Shown: in pieces, positions 16,821 to 24,466 of the stretch
Position numbering within the stretch: position 1 is the stretch's first letter
How the letters are laid out: the number at the start of each line of letters is the position of its first letter
DNA from: JACMMS01 sp043758775
GTDB taxonomy: Bacteria; Pseudomonadota; Gammaproteobacteria; Burkholderiales; Methylophilaceae
NCBI GenBank assembly: GCA_043758775.1
Contig: JAYVMU010000002.1
Coordinates: forward strand, 13,764 to 77,763
Length of the DNA: 64,000 bases
Reading direction: 5' to 3'
Notes under the pieces: generated by a model
The model's input: the letters and a program-made list of their open reading frames with translations, nothing else
Told to the model about the DNA's origin: nothing
Database searches by the model: none
Made by a program: the position numbers and the translations under genes

Positions 16821-17426
16821 ATGAATATATTTAGAAAAATATTTAAATTTCTGGCTGTGGAGCATGGTCGATGTATAGATTTTTATAAAAAATTTTATAA
16901 ACCAAGTAGCCAAGAGTATGCGGAAATACTTAAACGCCATGGCAAATTATATGCAATGGGTGAGCATTGTCAAATCAACATGGGTGTCAACATCACTGAT
17001 CCTGCTTACGTAAAGATTGGTAATAACGTAATACTATCTGACTGTAATATTTTTGGGCATGATGGTGTAATTGGCATGCTGAATATCGCTTACAACACTC
17101 AGCTTGATTGTGTGGGCAAGGTGGTGATTCACGATAACGTATATATTGGACATAACGCTATAGTAATGCCCAATGTGACAATTGGGCCTAACGCTATTAT
17201 CGGCGCGGGTGCTGTAGTCACTAAAGATGTAATGCCTGGTGACATTGTCGGTGGAGTTCCGGCTAAAGTTATTGGTAAAGTAGATGAGTTGGTTGTTAGA
17301 TTAAAAAAAGAAACGGATTTGTTACCTTGGGCACACATTATTAAAAACAGACAAAACTCTTTTGACCCTAGTGTTGAAGGTGAGCTGTGTAAACTCAGGG
17401 TTAAACATTTTTATGGTGATATTTAA
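16821..17426 (+). CDS. Hexapeptide-repeat acyltransferase (left-handed beta-helix)
   Basis: The protein has 201 residues from ATG 16821; a TTG two codons earlier is less likely. Hexapeptide repeats run through the middle (VKIGNNVILSDCNIFGHDG, VVIHDNVYIGHNAIVMPNVT and the next turn beginning IGPNAIIGAGAVV), followed by DVMPGDIVGGVPAKVIG, the usual end of maa/WcaF-type acetyltransferases. The catalytic His is probably in IFGHDG or YIGHNA. Such enzymes transfer acetyl groups from acetyl-CoA to sugars. In this setting it probably O- or N-acetylates the repeat unit. It heads a tightly packed plus-strand run of transferase genes. Confidence 0.85.
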   Translation: MNIFRKIFKFLAVEHGRCIDFYKKFYKPSSQEYAEILKRHGKLYAMGEHCQINMGVNITDPAYVKIGNNVILSDCNIFGHDGVIGMLNIAYNTQLDCVGKVVIHDNVYIGHNAIVMPNVTIGPNAIIGAGAVVTKDVMPGDIVGGVPAKVIGKVDELVVRLKKETDLLPWAHIIKNRQNSFDPSVEGELCKLRVKHFYGDI

Positions 17427-17460
17427 CTAAAAGTACTAGCAACCTCAAGGCAAATTAAAT

Positions 17461-18408
17461 TTGATTATTTCAGTTATATTAGTTAGTTACAACACACGGT
17501 TGCTTACAAAGCAAGCGATTGAAATGCTGTTAGCTTCTGATTGCTCGTATGAGTTACAGGTTATTGTGATTGATAATGCTTCAAAAGATGACTCTGCCAA
17601 CATGCTTAAAACCAGTTTCCCGCAAATTCAATTAATAGAAAACACACAGAATGTAGGCTTCGGGCGTGCTAATAATCAGGCCCTGCCATTTATAAAAGGT
17701 GACTATGTCTTGTTGCTTAATACAGATGCTTTTGTCGAAACTGATACTATACAAAAAACCGTGTCTTTTATCGAGAATCACCCAAAAACAGGCGTTTTGG
17801 GGGTTAAACTATTAGGGCGTGACGGTGTTTTACAGCCATCTTGCCGCTACTTTCCTACATTGAAAAATTTATTTATAGAGCGGATTGGTTTGAAACACCT
17901 GTTTAATAATATACAGTTTGTAGATAACATGGCCTGGAACCACGCAACTAATAGAAATTGTGATTGGGTACCAGGCTGCTATTACTTAATGCGAAAAACA
18001 ATGATTGATGAAGTAGGCTTGTTTGATCCTTTATATTTCTTATATTACGAAGAAGTGGATCACTGTTATGCTGCCAAAAAAGCAGGATGGCAAGTGACTT
18101 ATTTTGCAGGCGCGAGTGTCGTGCACATTGGTGGTGAAAGTGCTAAGTCTATAGGGACTATATCTAAAGCAAGTCGACAACTAGTATCATTGCAAATTGA
18201 AAGCGAGTTGCTTTATTTTAGAAAAAATCACGGATTTTATGGATTGTTGAAATATCTTGTTCTACAAAGTATTGCGGACTGTATAACGCTTATTAAAAGC
18301 TTGCTGAAACTTAAAGCACCTTCATTTTATAAAATACCACTTCAACATTTGTATATGAGTTGGCAACTTTTCTTTAAAACAAAGCTTGGTGCTATAGCAA
18401 CTAGATAA
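17461..18408 (+). CDS. GT2-family glycosyltransferase (rhamnosyltransferase-like)
   Basis: The 315-residue GT-A enzyme starts at TTG 17461, so that the protein begins MIISVILVSYNTRLL, exactly where family members begin. Motifs are VIDNASKDDS, NVGFGRANNQALPF, LLNTDAFVE at the nucleotide-binding position, RYFPTLKNLFIERIGL and PGCYYLMRKTMIDEVGLFDPLYFLYYEEVDHCYAAKKAGW. This pattern is that of WbbL/RfbF-like transferases, many of which use dTDP-rhamnose. The donor cannot be read from sequence alone. It lies 34 bases after the acyltransferase gene and 8 bases before another acyltransferase gene. Confidence 0.9.
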   Translation: MIISVILVSYNTRLLTKQAIEMLLASDCSYELQVIVIDNASKDDSANMLKTSFPQIQLIENTQNVGFGRANNQALPFIKGDYVLLLNTDAFVETDTIQKTVSFIENHPKTGVLGVKLLGRDGVLQPSCRYFPTLKNLFIERIGLKHLFNNIQFVDNMAWNHATNRNCDWVPGCYYLMRKTMIDEVGLFDPLYFLYYEEVDHCYAAKKAGWQVTYFAGASVVHIGGESAKSIGTISKASRQLVSLQIESELLYFRKNHGFYGLLKYLVLQSIADCITLIKSLLKLKAPSFYKIPLQHLYMSWQLFFKTKLGAIATR

Positions 18409-18416
18409 TTGACAAT

Positions 18417-18935
18417 ATGTTTAGAAAAATTAAAAGCGACTTACATTGTTATCAAGGTAATTGGGCAGCGCAAGGCTTTTGGGTCATGTTGGTTTACCGT
18501 TTTGGCCGCTGGCGGTATGGTATACGGCCTAGTATTTTGCGTAAGCTATTTTCACTGATTTACAAAATTCTATATAAGTTTGTGCAAATTATTACAGGTG
18601 TAGAGTTGCCGTGTGAGACTGAAATAGGTGATGGTTTTGTTATCGATCATTTCGGTGGCATCGTGGTGAGTGGTTATGCCAAGTTTGGTGACCGTTGCCG
18701 AATTCGCAACGGTGTGGTTGTGGGGCTTAAGAATATAGATGAGTTAGTTGCACCGCAAATTGGTAATGATGTTGATATTGGCGCGGGAGCAAAGATATTA
18801 GGTGGTATTAAAATAGGTAACCGTGTCAATATTGGTGCTAATGCAGTGGTGCTTACAGATGTGCCCGACGATTCTATCGCCGTTGGCGTACCTGCTTTAG
18901 TAAAACCCAAGAGTATAAAAAAGATCAATGATTGA
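18417..18935 (+). CDS. Serine-acetyltransferase-like hexapeptide acyltransferase
   Basis: The 172-residue protein has an N-terminal helical part (MFRKIKSDLHCYQGNWAAQG, VYRFGRWRYGIRPSILRKL) and a CysE-type left-handed beta-helix (VELPCETEIGDGFVIDHFGG, IGNDVDIGAGAKILGGIKIG, VNIGANAVVLTDVPDDSIAV, GVPA). It is much shorter than cysteine-biosynthetic CysE and lies among EPS transferases, so acetylation of a polysaccharide sugar is more likely than serine acetylation. Its stop overlaps the start of the next glycosyltransferase by 8 bases. A second, related protein is encoded at 20647. Confidence 0.82.
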   Translation: MFRKIKSDLHCYQGNWAAQGFWVMLVYRFGRWRYGIRPSILRKLFSLIYKILYKFVQIITGVELPCETEIGDGFVIDHFGGIVVSGYAKFGDRCRIRNGVVVGLKNIDELVAPQIGNDVDIGAGAKILGGIKIGNRVNIGANAVVLTDVPDDSIAVGVPALVKPKSIKKIND

Positions 18936-19914
18936 TTCTGATATTCGTCAATTGGGGGTGGTGGTCATAGGCCGCAATGAAGGTGCCAGACTTATGACAT
19001 GTTTGCAGTCATTATTACCTTTATCCAAGCAAATTGTATATGTTGATTCTGGCTCGACAGATGCCTCTGTTACTCAAACACAGGCTTTAAGTGTCGAAGT
19101 AGTGGCGCTAGATTTAACAATACCCTTTACCGCAGCGCGCGCGCGCAATGCAGGCGCTAAGAAATTGCTAACGTTATATCCAAAACTTCAGTTTATTCAA
19201 TTTGTAGATGGTGATTGTGAAGTTAATTCCTCATGGTTAACTACGGCAAGTGCTTTTTTAGCAGAACACTCACAAATAGCAGTTGTTTGTGGTCGCCGCC
19301 GAGAACGATATCCTGAAAAGTCTATTTATAACTATCAGTGTGATATAGAATGGAATACACCTACAGGCGAAGCAAAAGCGTGTGGTGGCGATTGTTTAGT
19401 GCGCGTAACGGTGTTTAATGCAGTGCAGGGTTATTATGACGCGTTAATTGCTGGTGAAGAGCCTGAAATGTGTATACGTATGCGTGCACTAGGCTGGCTC
19501 ATTTGGCGCTTGGATGTAGAGATGACTTTACACGATGCTAATATAACTCACTTTCAACAGTGGTGGTGGCGCAATGTGCGCTCGGGCTATGCGTTTGTAG
19601 AAGGGGCTTATTTACATGGCGCTGCACCAGAACGTCATTGGGTAAAAGAGACGATACGTGCTTTGGTTTGGGGGGTGTTACTACCTATATCGATTTTAAT
19701 ATTGTTGTTAATCAACTTCAAATATGCATTATTACTTAGCTTGATTTACCCTGCTCAATGGCTACGTATGGCTTACAAGCATCGATATTTGACTAAAAGA
19801 TGGTCATTCTCTTTATTGATGCTCTTAGCAAAATTTGCTGAAGGATTTGGTTTAATTAAATTTTTACTAAACCAAATCCTTAACAAGCGTGGGGAATTAA
19901 TTGAATACAAATAA
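18928..19914 (+). CDS. GT2-family glycosyltransferase with C-terminal membrane segments
   Basis: The 328-residue protein has a GT-A domain (LGVVVIGRNEGARL, IVYVDSGSTDASV, FTAARARNAGAKK, the DxD-like FVDGDCEV, then CGGDCLVRVTVFNAVQGYYD and IAGEEPEMCIRMRALGW). Two to three C-terminal hydrophobic segments (about 245-270 and 285-315) probably anchor it to the inner membrane. It overlaps its neighbours on both sides (8 bases upstream, 14 downstream), so it belongs to a translationally coupled operon. It probably adds a sugar to the lipid-linked repeat; the donor is unknown. Confidence 0.88.
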   Translation: MIDSDIRQLGVVVIGRNEGARLMTCLQSLLPLSKQIVYVDSGSTDASVTQTQALSVEVVALDLTIPFTAARARNAGAKKLLTLYPKLQFIQFVDGDCEVNSSWLTTASAFLAEHSQIAVVCGRRRERYPEKSIYNYQCDIEWNTPTGEAKACGGDCLVRVTVFNAVQGYYDALIAGEEPEMCIRMRALGWLIWRLDVEMTLHDANITHFQQWWWRNVRSGYAFVEGAYLHGAAPERHWVKETIRALVWGVLLPISILILLLINFKYALLLSLIYPAQWLRMAYKHRYLTKRWSFSLLMLLAKFAEGFGLIKFLLNQILNKRGELIEYK

Positions 19915-20650
19915 CTCAATTCTTGCACAATATTTTGACAAAATTTATGTGATTAATCTGCCAAGTCGTCAAGATAGGCGTGATGAAATGCAAGCGGAAC
20001 TTAAAAAAATAGGTTTGTCACTTACGGACTCTAGTGTTGAGCTTTTTGCCGCAGTCAGGCCGACTCATAAGGGCAATTGGCCAAGCATAGGAGTCAGAGG
20101 TTGTTTTGCCAGTCATTTCCAGGTTTTGCAAGATGCAAAAAACAATAACTATGCCAATATCTTGATTATTGAGGATGACCTTGATTTTATTAAAGGCTTT
20201 AATGATCAATTTAAGTTGCTTAGTCAGCAAATTAAAGCGATAAGCTGGGATATTTTTTATGGCGGATATGAATTGCTAGAACCTAGCGTTAACTTAATCC
20301 CTGACAAAACAAATTTATATACGGAGATTGCTACTGAAACACCAATCAGAACAACACATTTTATTGCTTTCAATCAACCGGTTATTGCTAAGTTGATTGA
20401 TTATCTACAGTTGATGATGAACCGGCCTGTAGGTGACCCTAGTGGTGGCCCTATGCATGTTGATGGTGCTTATTCATGGTTTAGAAATGCTAATCCGAAT
20501 GTAATTACAATTATTGCCATTCCGCAGCTTGGTTTTCAGCGTAGTTCACGTACGGATATTCATGATTTAAGTTGGAAAGATACAATGCCAGTACTGCGGA
20601 ATGTTATTTCTACGCTTAGAAAATTAAAAAATGTATTATTGTCTCATTGA
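19901..20650 (+). CDS. GT25-family (LPS-type) glycosyltransferase
   Basis: This 249-residue protein starts at TTG 19901 with GGGGA just upstream. YFDKIYVINLPSRQDRRDEM is the classic GT25 opening, followed by GVRGCFASHFQVLQDAKNN, NILIIEDDLDFI (acidic metal/nucleotide site) and VDGAYSWF. GT25 enzymes include galactosyltransferases of lipooligosaccharides. The start lies inside the end of the previous gene and the stop overlaps the next start. The role in EPS repeat assembly is inferred from position. Confidence 0.88.
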   Translation: MNTNNSILAQYFDKIYVINLPSRQDRRDEMQAELKKIGLSLTDSSVELFAAVRPTHKGNWPSIGVRGCFASHFQVLQDAKNNNYANILIIEDDLDFIKGFNDQFKLLSQQIKAISWDIFYGGYELLEPSVNLIPDKTNLYTEIATETPIRTTHFIAFNQPVIAKLIDYLQLMMNRPVGDPSGGPMHVDGAYSWFRNANPNVITIIAIPQLGFQRSSRTDIHDLSWKDTMPVLRNVISTLRKLKNVLLSH

Positions 20651-21150
20651 ATATCAAATATATGATTTCATCTGAAATTGCCGATTGGACAAGAGAGCAT
20701 AAAGCATTTTTTGCTTGGCAGCCTTCCAGGTCGTTGCTGGCTAGTATTCGCTGCTATCAAAAACACCAGCACTCAACCTTGCCTTGGCACTATGTAAGTA
20801 AAAAGTTGGCTGTTTTAAGACATCACTTTTGGAGCATAGTGACCGGAGCAGACATCCCACTTAATTCTAATATTGCAGGTGGTTTATTGCTGCCACATCC
20901 TAATGGTATTGTTATTCATCCAGGTGCCACTATTGGGCCTAATTGCTTAATTTTTCAGCAAGTTACTATTGGCTCGCGCGAAGACTCTCTACCGCCAGTG
21001 ATTGCAGGACATGTTGATATTGGTGCAGGCGCTAAAATATTAGGCGAAATTACAATAGGTGCACATTCTAAAGTTGGCGCAAATGCAGTGGTATTAATAG
21101 ATGTGCCCGCAGGTAAAGTTGCCGTTGGTATTCCAGCTGAAATAATTTAA
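20647..21150 (+). CDS. Serine-acetyltransferase-like hexapeptide acyltransferase (second copy of type)
   Basis: The protein has 167 residues from TTG 20647, which overlaps the preceding stop in the TTGA arrangement; ATG 20662 is an alternative. The N-terminal helices (SSEIADWTREHKAFFAWQPS) are followed by a CysE-type beta-helix: GADIPLNSNIAGGLLLPHPNG, VIHPGATIGPNCLIFQQVTI, HVDIGAGAKILGEITIGAHS, VGANAVVLIDVPAGKVAVG. It resembles the protein at 18417 in plan but is clearly divergent. Acetylation of EPS sugars is the best guess. It is immediately followed by a GT4 gene. Confidence 0.82.
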   Translation: MNIKYMISSEIADWTREHKAFFAWQPSRSLLASIRCYQKHQHSTLPWHYVSKKLAVLRHHFWSIVTGADIPLNSNIAGGLLLPHPNGIVIHPGATIGPNCLIFQQVTIGSREDSLPPVIAGHVDIGAGAKILGEITIGAHSKVGANAVVLIDVPAGKVAVGIPAEII

Positions 21151-21159
21151 TAATAAATA

Positions 21160-22380
21160 ATGAAAATCGCCTATTTTATTAATCAGTATCCTAAAGTAAG
21201 CCACACTTTTATTAAACGTGAAATACTGGCCCTTGAAAAACAAGGCATTAATGTGCAGAGAATTGCATTGAGAGGCTGGGACGAGGTGGAGATGGACGCT
21301 TCTGATAAGCGCGAGCAGCAAGCGACACAATATGTGTTGCAACACGGATTAATTGCGCTGGTTATTACCGCCTGCAAGGTGCTATTAAATGCACCGTTTC
21401 GATTTGTTGTCGCTTTCAGACTAGCTACGCAAATGGGTGTCCACGCTGATCGTAGTTTTATCTATCATTGGTTTTATTTGTTAGAGGCTTGCCAAGTATT
21501 AATATGGCTTAAACAAAGTGGCGCACAGCATGTGCATGCGCATTTTGGTACTAATTCAGCTGAAGTTGTCATGCTGGCTAATGCGCTGGGTGGTCCAAGC
21601 TACAGCTTTACTGTCCATGGTCCGGAAGAGTTTGATAAGCCGCAGTTTTTGGGTTTAGCAGAGAAAATTGTGCGGTCAAGTTTTGTTGTGGCGATTAGTT
21701 CATTTGGGCAAAGCCAGCTTTACCGCTGGATTCCATACAAAGAGTGGCAGAAGGTCAAAATTGTACACTGTGGACTAGATGCCGATTTTTTCGCTGGTGA
21801 AAAAGCCGCACTGCCAGTCACCAAAAGCTTGGTGTGTGTAGGTCGACTTTGTGAACAGAAAGGTCAGCTATTATTAATTGAAGCGCTGCATAAGCTGGTT
21901 CTGAAAGGTGAAGGGTTAAAGCTTGTATTAGCGGGCGATGGTGAAATGCGGCCAGAAATTGAGCGTTTAATAAAAGAATATCACTTAGGTGAGTATGTCC
22001 GTATTACGGGTTGGATTAGCAGTGAGCAAGTACGTCAAGAATTATTAGCTACACAGGGTTTAGTATTAGCTAGTTTTGCCGAAGGCCTGCCAGTGGTACT
22101 TATGGAGGCAATGTCGCTTTATCGACCAGTGTTAACTACTTATGTGGCGGGTATCCCAGAGTTGGTTCGACATAAAAAGGAAGGACTTCTTTTTGAAGCA
22201 GGTTCTGCAGCTGCTATTGCAGAGACTATTCAATATTTCTTCGCACTTTCCACTCAAGAAAAAGAAGCAATGGGACAGGCTGGGCATGATCGCGTGTTTG
22301 AAAGACATCATATTGATGTTGAAGCGGATAAGCTAATTGGGCACTTTACCAAGGCGCTAACGTCATTGCCCATATGCTAA
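21160..22380 (+). CDS. GT4-family glycosyltransferase (WcaL-like)
   Basis: The 406-residue GT-B retaining transferase opens with MKIAYFINQYPKVSHTFIKREILALE, the same N-terminal signature as colanic-acid WcaL-like enzymes. Other motifs are HVHAHFGTNSAEVV, FTVHGPEEFD, the donor-domain strand LVCVGRLCEQKGQLLLIEAL, VLAGDGEMRPEIERL and the E-x7-E segment FAEGLPVVLMEAMSLYRPVL. The stop overlaps the ATG of the following GT2 gene by 7 bases. It probably extends the repeat unit in the cytosol; the sugar is not determinable. Confidence 0.92.
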   Translation: MKIAYFINQYPKVSHTFIKREILALEKQGINVQRIALRGWDEVEMDASDKREQQATQYVLQHGLIALVITACKVLLNAPFRFVVAFRLATQMGVHADRSFIYHWFYLLEACQVLIWLKQSGAQHVHAHFGTNSAEVVMLANALGGPSYSFTVHGPEEFDKPQFLGLAEKIVRSSFVVAISSFGQSQLYRWIPYKEWQKVKIVHCGLDADFFAGEKAALPVTKSLVCVGRLCEQKGQLLLIEALHKLVLKGEGLKLVLAGDGEMRPEIERLIKEYHLGEYVRITGWISSEQVRQELLATQGLVLASFAEGLPVVLMEAMSLYRPVLTTYVAGIPELVRHKKEGLLFEAGSAAAIAETIQYFFALSTQEKEAMGQAGHDRVFERHHIDVEADKLIGHFTKALTSLPIC

Positions 22381-23591
22381 ATATTTTACTTATTTCGCTA
22401 GTAATTTTATTATTGATACCAGTCTGTGTACTGTTTTTACAGGTGTCTCTTGCTGTTTTTGCCCAACCTCGTTCTCACTCAAAAAATTCACAAAGTAATC
22501 ATGTAAAGCCGACTGTTGCTGTCATTGTGCCAGCACATAATGAATCACTAGGCATACTCAAAACTCTACATTCCATCACGCCTCAGCTCAAAACTGGGGA
22601 TAGATTGATTGTGGTTGCTGACAACTGCACAGACGATACAGCGCAAGTGGTGCGTGATGCGCTTGCAGATATGAGCTTAACCTTAGATGCTTTCGTAGAG
22701 ATTATGGAGAGATTTAATGATAGTCAGCGTGGTAAAGGCTATGCGTTAGATTGCGGTGTACAGCAATGCAGGGCAGCACCACCAGATGTTGTGATAATCA
22801 TTGATGCAGATTGTGTTGCGGGAAAAGGTCTAATTCAATCGCTAGCTGCACGATGCGTTGATACACAAAAACCAATACAAAGTAGAAACTTGATGCGAGC
22901 GTCGAAAGAGGCAAGCCTTAAAATTAAAGTGGCAGAATTTGCTATGCGCGTGAAAAACAGATTACGACCATTGGGCTATCAGCGCATAGGTATGCCGTGT
23001 CAGTTGATGGGAACAGGTATGGCGTTGTTATGGCGTGATATTACTAATATACAACTGGCAAGTAGCCATATTGTAGAAGACCTCAAAATAGGCCTGGAGC
23101 TAGCGTCCAAGCAACAGTACCCACAATTTTACGATGATTATGCAGTATTTAGTGAATTCCCTTTGACTAATGCTGGTTTAAGTGAGCAACGTGCACGATG
23201 GGAACATGGCCATATGAGCGTGATTTTGCTAGATACGCCAAAAGTACTAATGCAGGCAATTCTGCAGCGAGATATTAAACTGTTTGCACTTGCGCTAGAT
23301 TTGGTCATCCCCCCATTAGCACTATTGACGATGTTGAATGTTACGGCTATGTTGTTAACGTTGTTAGTTTGTTTTTTTACTGGATGGGTAGTAGCTTTAT
23401 TTTTTGCACTTGCTAGTTTGTTCTTGCTAGCAAGTGCAATTTTATTAGCATGGTGGCATGCAGGTAGAGATTTAATTAGTTTAAAGCAGTTGATTTATTT
23501 ACCCCTATATCTTTTGCTTAAAATACCTTTATATATTAAGTTTATTTTTAATCGTCAAGTGGCATGGGTGCGTACACGGAGAGACAAGTAA
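22374..23591 (+). CDS. Membrane GT2-family glycosyltransferase
   Basis: The 405-residue processive-type GT2 has an N-terminal membrane segment (about 3-28), a catalytic domain (VAVIVPAHNES, VVADNCTDDTAQV, RGKGYALDCG, VVIIIDADC, QLMGTGMALLWRD, IVEDLKIGLELA, SEQRARWEHGHM) and C-terminal membrane segments (about 295-400). The QRARW-type motif (Q-x-x-R-W) is shared with cellulose/hyaluronan-synthase-like enzymes and related single-sugar transferases. A 13-base perfect inverted repeat lies within its last membrane-segment coding part (23404-23439). The role is probably in EPS repeat assembly. Confidence 0.88.
   Translation: MLNILLISLVILLLIPVCVLFLQVSLAVFAQPRSHSKNSQSNHVKPTVAVIVPAHNESLGILKTLHSITPQLKTGDRLIVVADNCTDDTAQVVRDALADMSLTLDAFVEIMERFNDSQRGKGYALDCGVQQCRAAPPDVVIIIDADCVAGKGLIQSLAARCVDTQKPIQSRNLMRASKEASLKIKVAEFAMRVKNRLRPLGYQRIGMPCQLMGTGMALLWRDITNIQLASSHIVEDLKIGLELASKQQYPQFYDDYAVFSEFPLTNAGLSEQRARWEHGHMSVILLDTPKVLMQAILQRDIKLFALALDLVIPPLALLTMLNVTAMLLTLLVCFFTGWVVALFFALASLFLLASAILLAWWHAGRDLISLKQLIYLPLYLLLKIPLYIKFIFNRQVAWVRTRRDK
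23404..23446 (+). repeat. Intragenic 13-base inverted repeat followed by a T-run (terminator-like)
   Basis: TTGCACTTGCTAG at 23404-23416 and its perfect complement at 23427-23439 flank a 10-base loop, and TTTTATT follows directly. In RNA this resembles an intrinsic terminator, but it lies inside the coding region about 150 bases before the stop codon. Part of the symmetry follows from the repeated amino-acid pattern ALAS/LLAS. Confidence 0.5.
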
Positions 23592-23618
23592 CAGCAGTGA
23601 AGAGTAAAAATTAATTAG

Positions 23619-24392
23619 ATGAAAAATATGAATAATAAAATTGCTATATTTGGTATCCAATTAGATGCTGCCAGCATGGTGGAAACCATTCATTTGATTC
23701 AAGGCTGGCTAAGCGAGCCTAGCCGAAACTGTCGTTATGTAGTAACGCCAAATGTTGACCATATTGTTAAATTGCAAAAAAATGAGCTTTTTAAACAAGC
23801 TTACTCGGGAGCATCTTTAGTTGTAGCTGATGGCAAGCCGTTAGTTTGGGCTGCTAAATTATTAGGTGAAGATATTCTAGAAACAGTTCCTGGTAGCGAT
23901 TTGGTACCAGCTTTATTTGCCGACTGTAATCAAAATAATTCAGAGCTTAAGGTTTTTTTGTTGGGAGCAGCAGCAGGGGTTGCTGATGTTGCAAAAATAG
24001 CAATACACAAGCAATGGAGCGCTGTGAACGTGGTAGGTACTTATAGCCCTGAATTTGGATTTGACAAAAGTGAAGAGCAGTCAAATGTAATTTGCAATTT
24101 AATTAACGAATCAGGTGCGGATCTTTTAGTGCTGGGCTTGGGCGCGCCAAAGCAAGAGATTTGGGTTCATCAGTATGCTACCAAACTATCAGTTAAAGTA
24201 GCGCTTTGTGTTGGCGCAACTATAGACTTTATGGCTGGAGAAAAGAGTCGGGCACCAGTCGCTTTGCGTAATACTGGCCTAGAATGGGTATATCGTATGT
24301 TATCTGAACCCAAAAGATTAGGCCCACGTTATCTAGTTGATGCCTTCGTGTTTCCTTGGTTATTTATAAAAGAGTGTTGTTCAAAACTTTAG
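23619..24392 (+). CDS. GT26 (WecG/TagA/CpsF) family glycosyltransferase
   Basis: The 257-residue enzyme carries the family signatures YVVTPNVDHIVKLQ, YSGASLVVADGKPLVWAAK, LGEDILETVPGSDLVPALF, VFLLGAAAGVADVA, GTYSPEFGF, LLVLGLGAPKQEIWVHQYA, VALCVGATIDFMAG and APVALRNTGLEWVYRMLSEP. Members transfer N-acetylmannosamine-type or other sugars to lipid-linked intermediates (WecG, TagA). In eps loci it usually adds an early sugar of the repeat. ATG 23619 is chosen over 23628 because no Shine-Dalgarno separates them. Confidence 0.93.
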   Translation: MKNMNNKIAIFGIQLDAASMVETIHLIQGWLSEPSRNCRYVVTPNVDHIVKLQKNELFKQAYSGASLVVADGKPLVWAAKLLGEDILETVPGSDLVPALFADCNQNNSELKVFLLGAAAGVADVAKIAIHKQWSAVNVVGTYSPEFGFDKSEEQSNVICNLINESGADLLVLGLGAPKQEIWVHQYATKLSVKVALCVGATIDFMAGEKSRAPVALRNTGLEWVYRMLSEPKRLGPRYLVDAFVFPWLFIKECCSKL

Positions 24393-24466
24393 ATTACGCA
24401 TGTTGTTAAGACTTAATAACTGCTTCTCTGGCGATATTAATCTTTTTGAGAGTGAATTAATAACCT

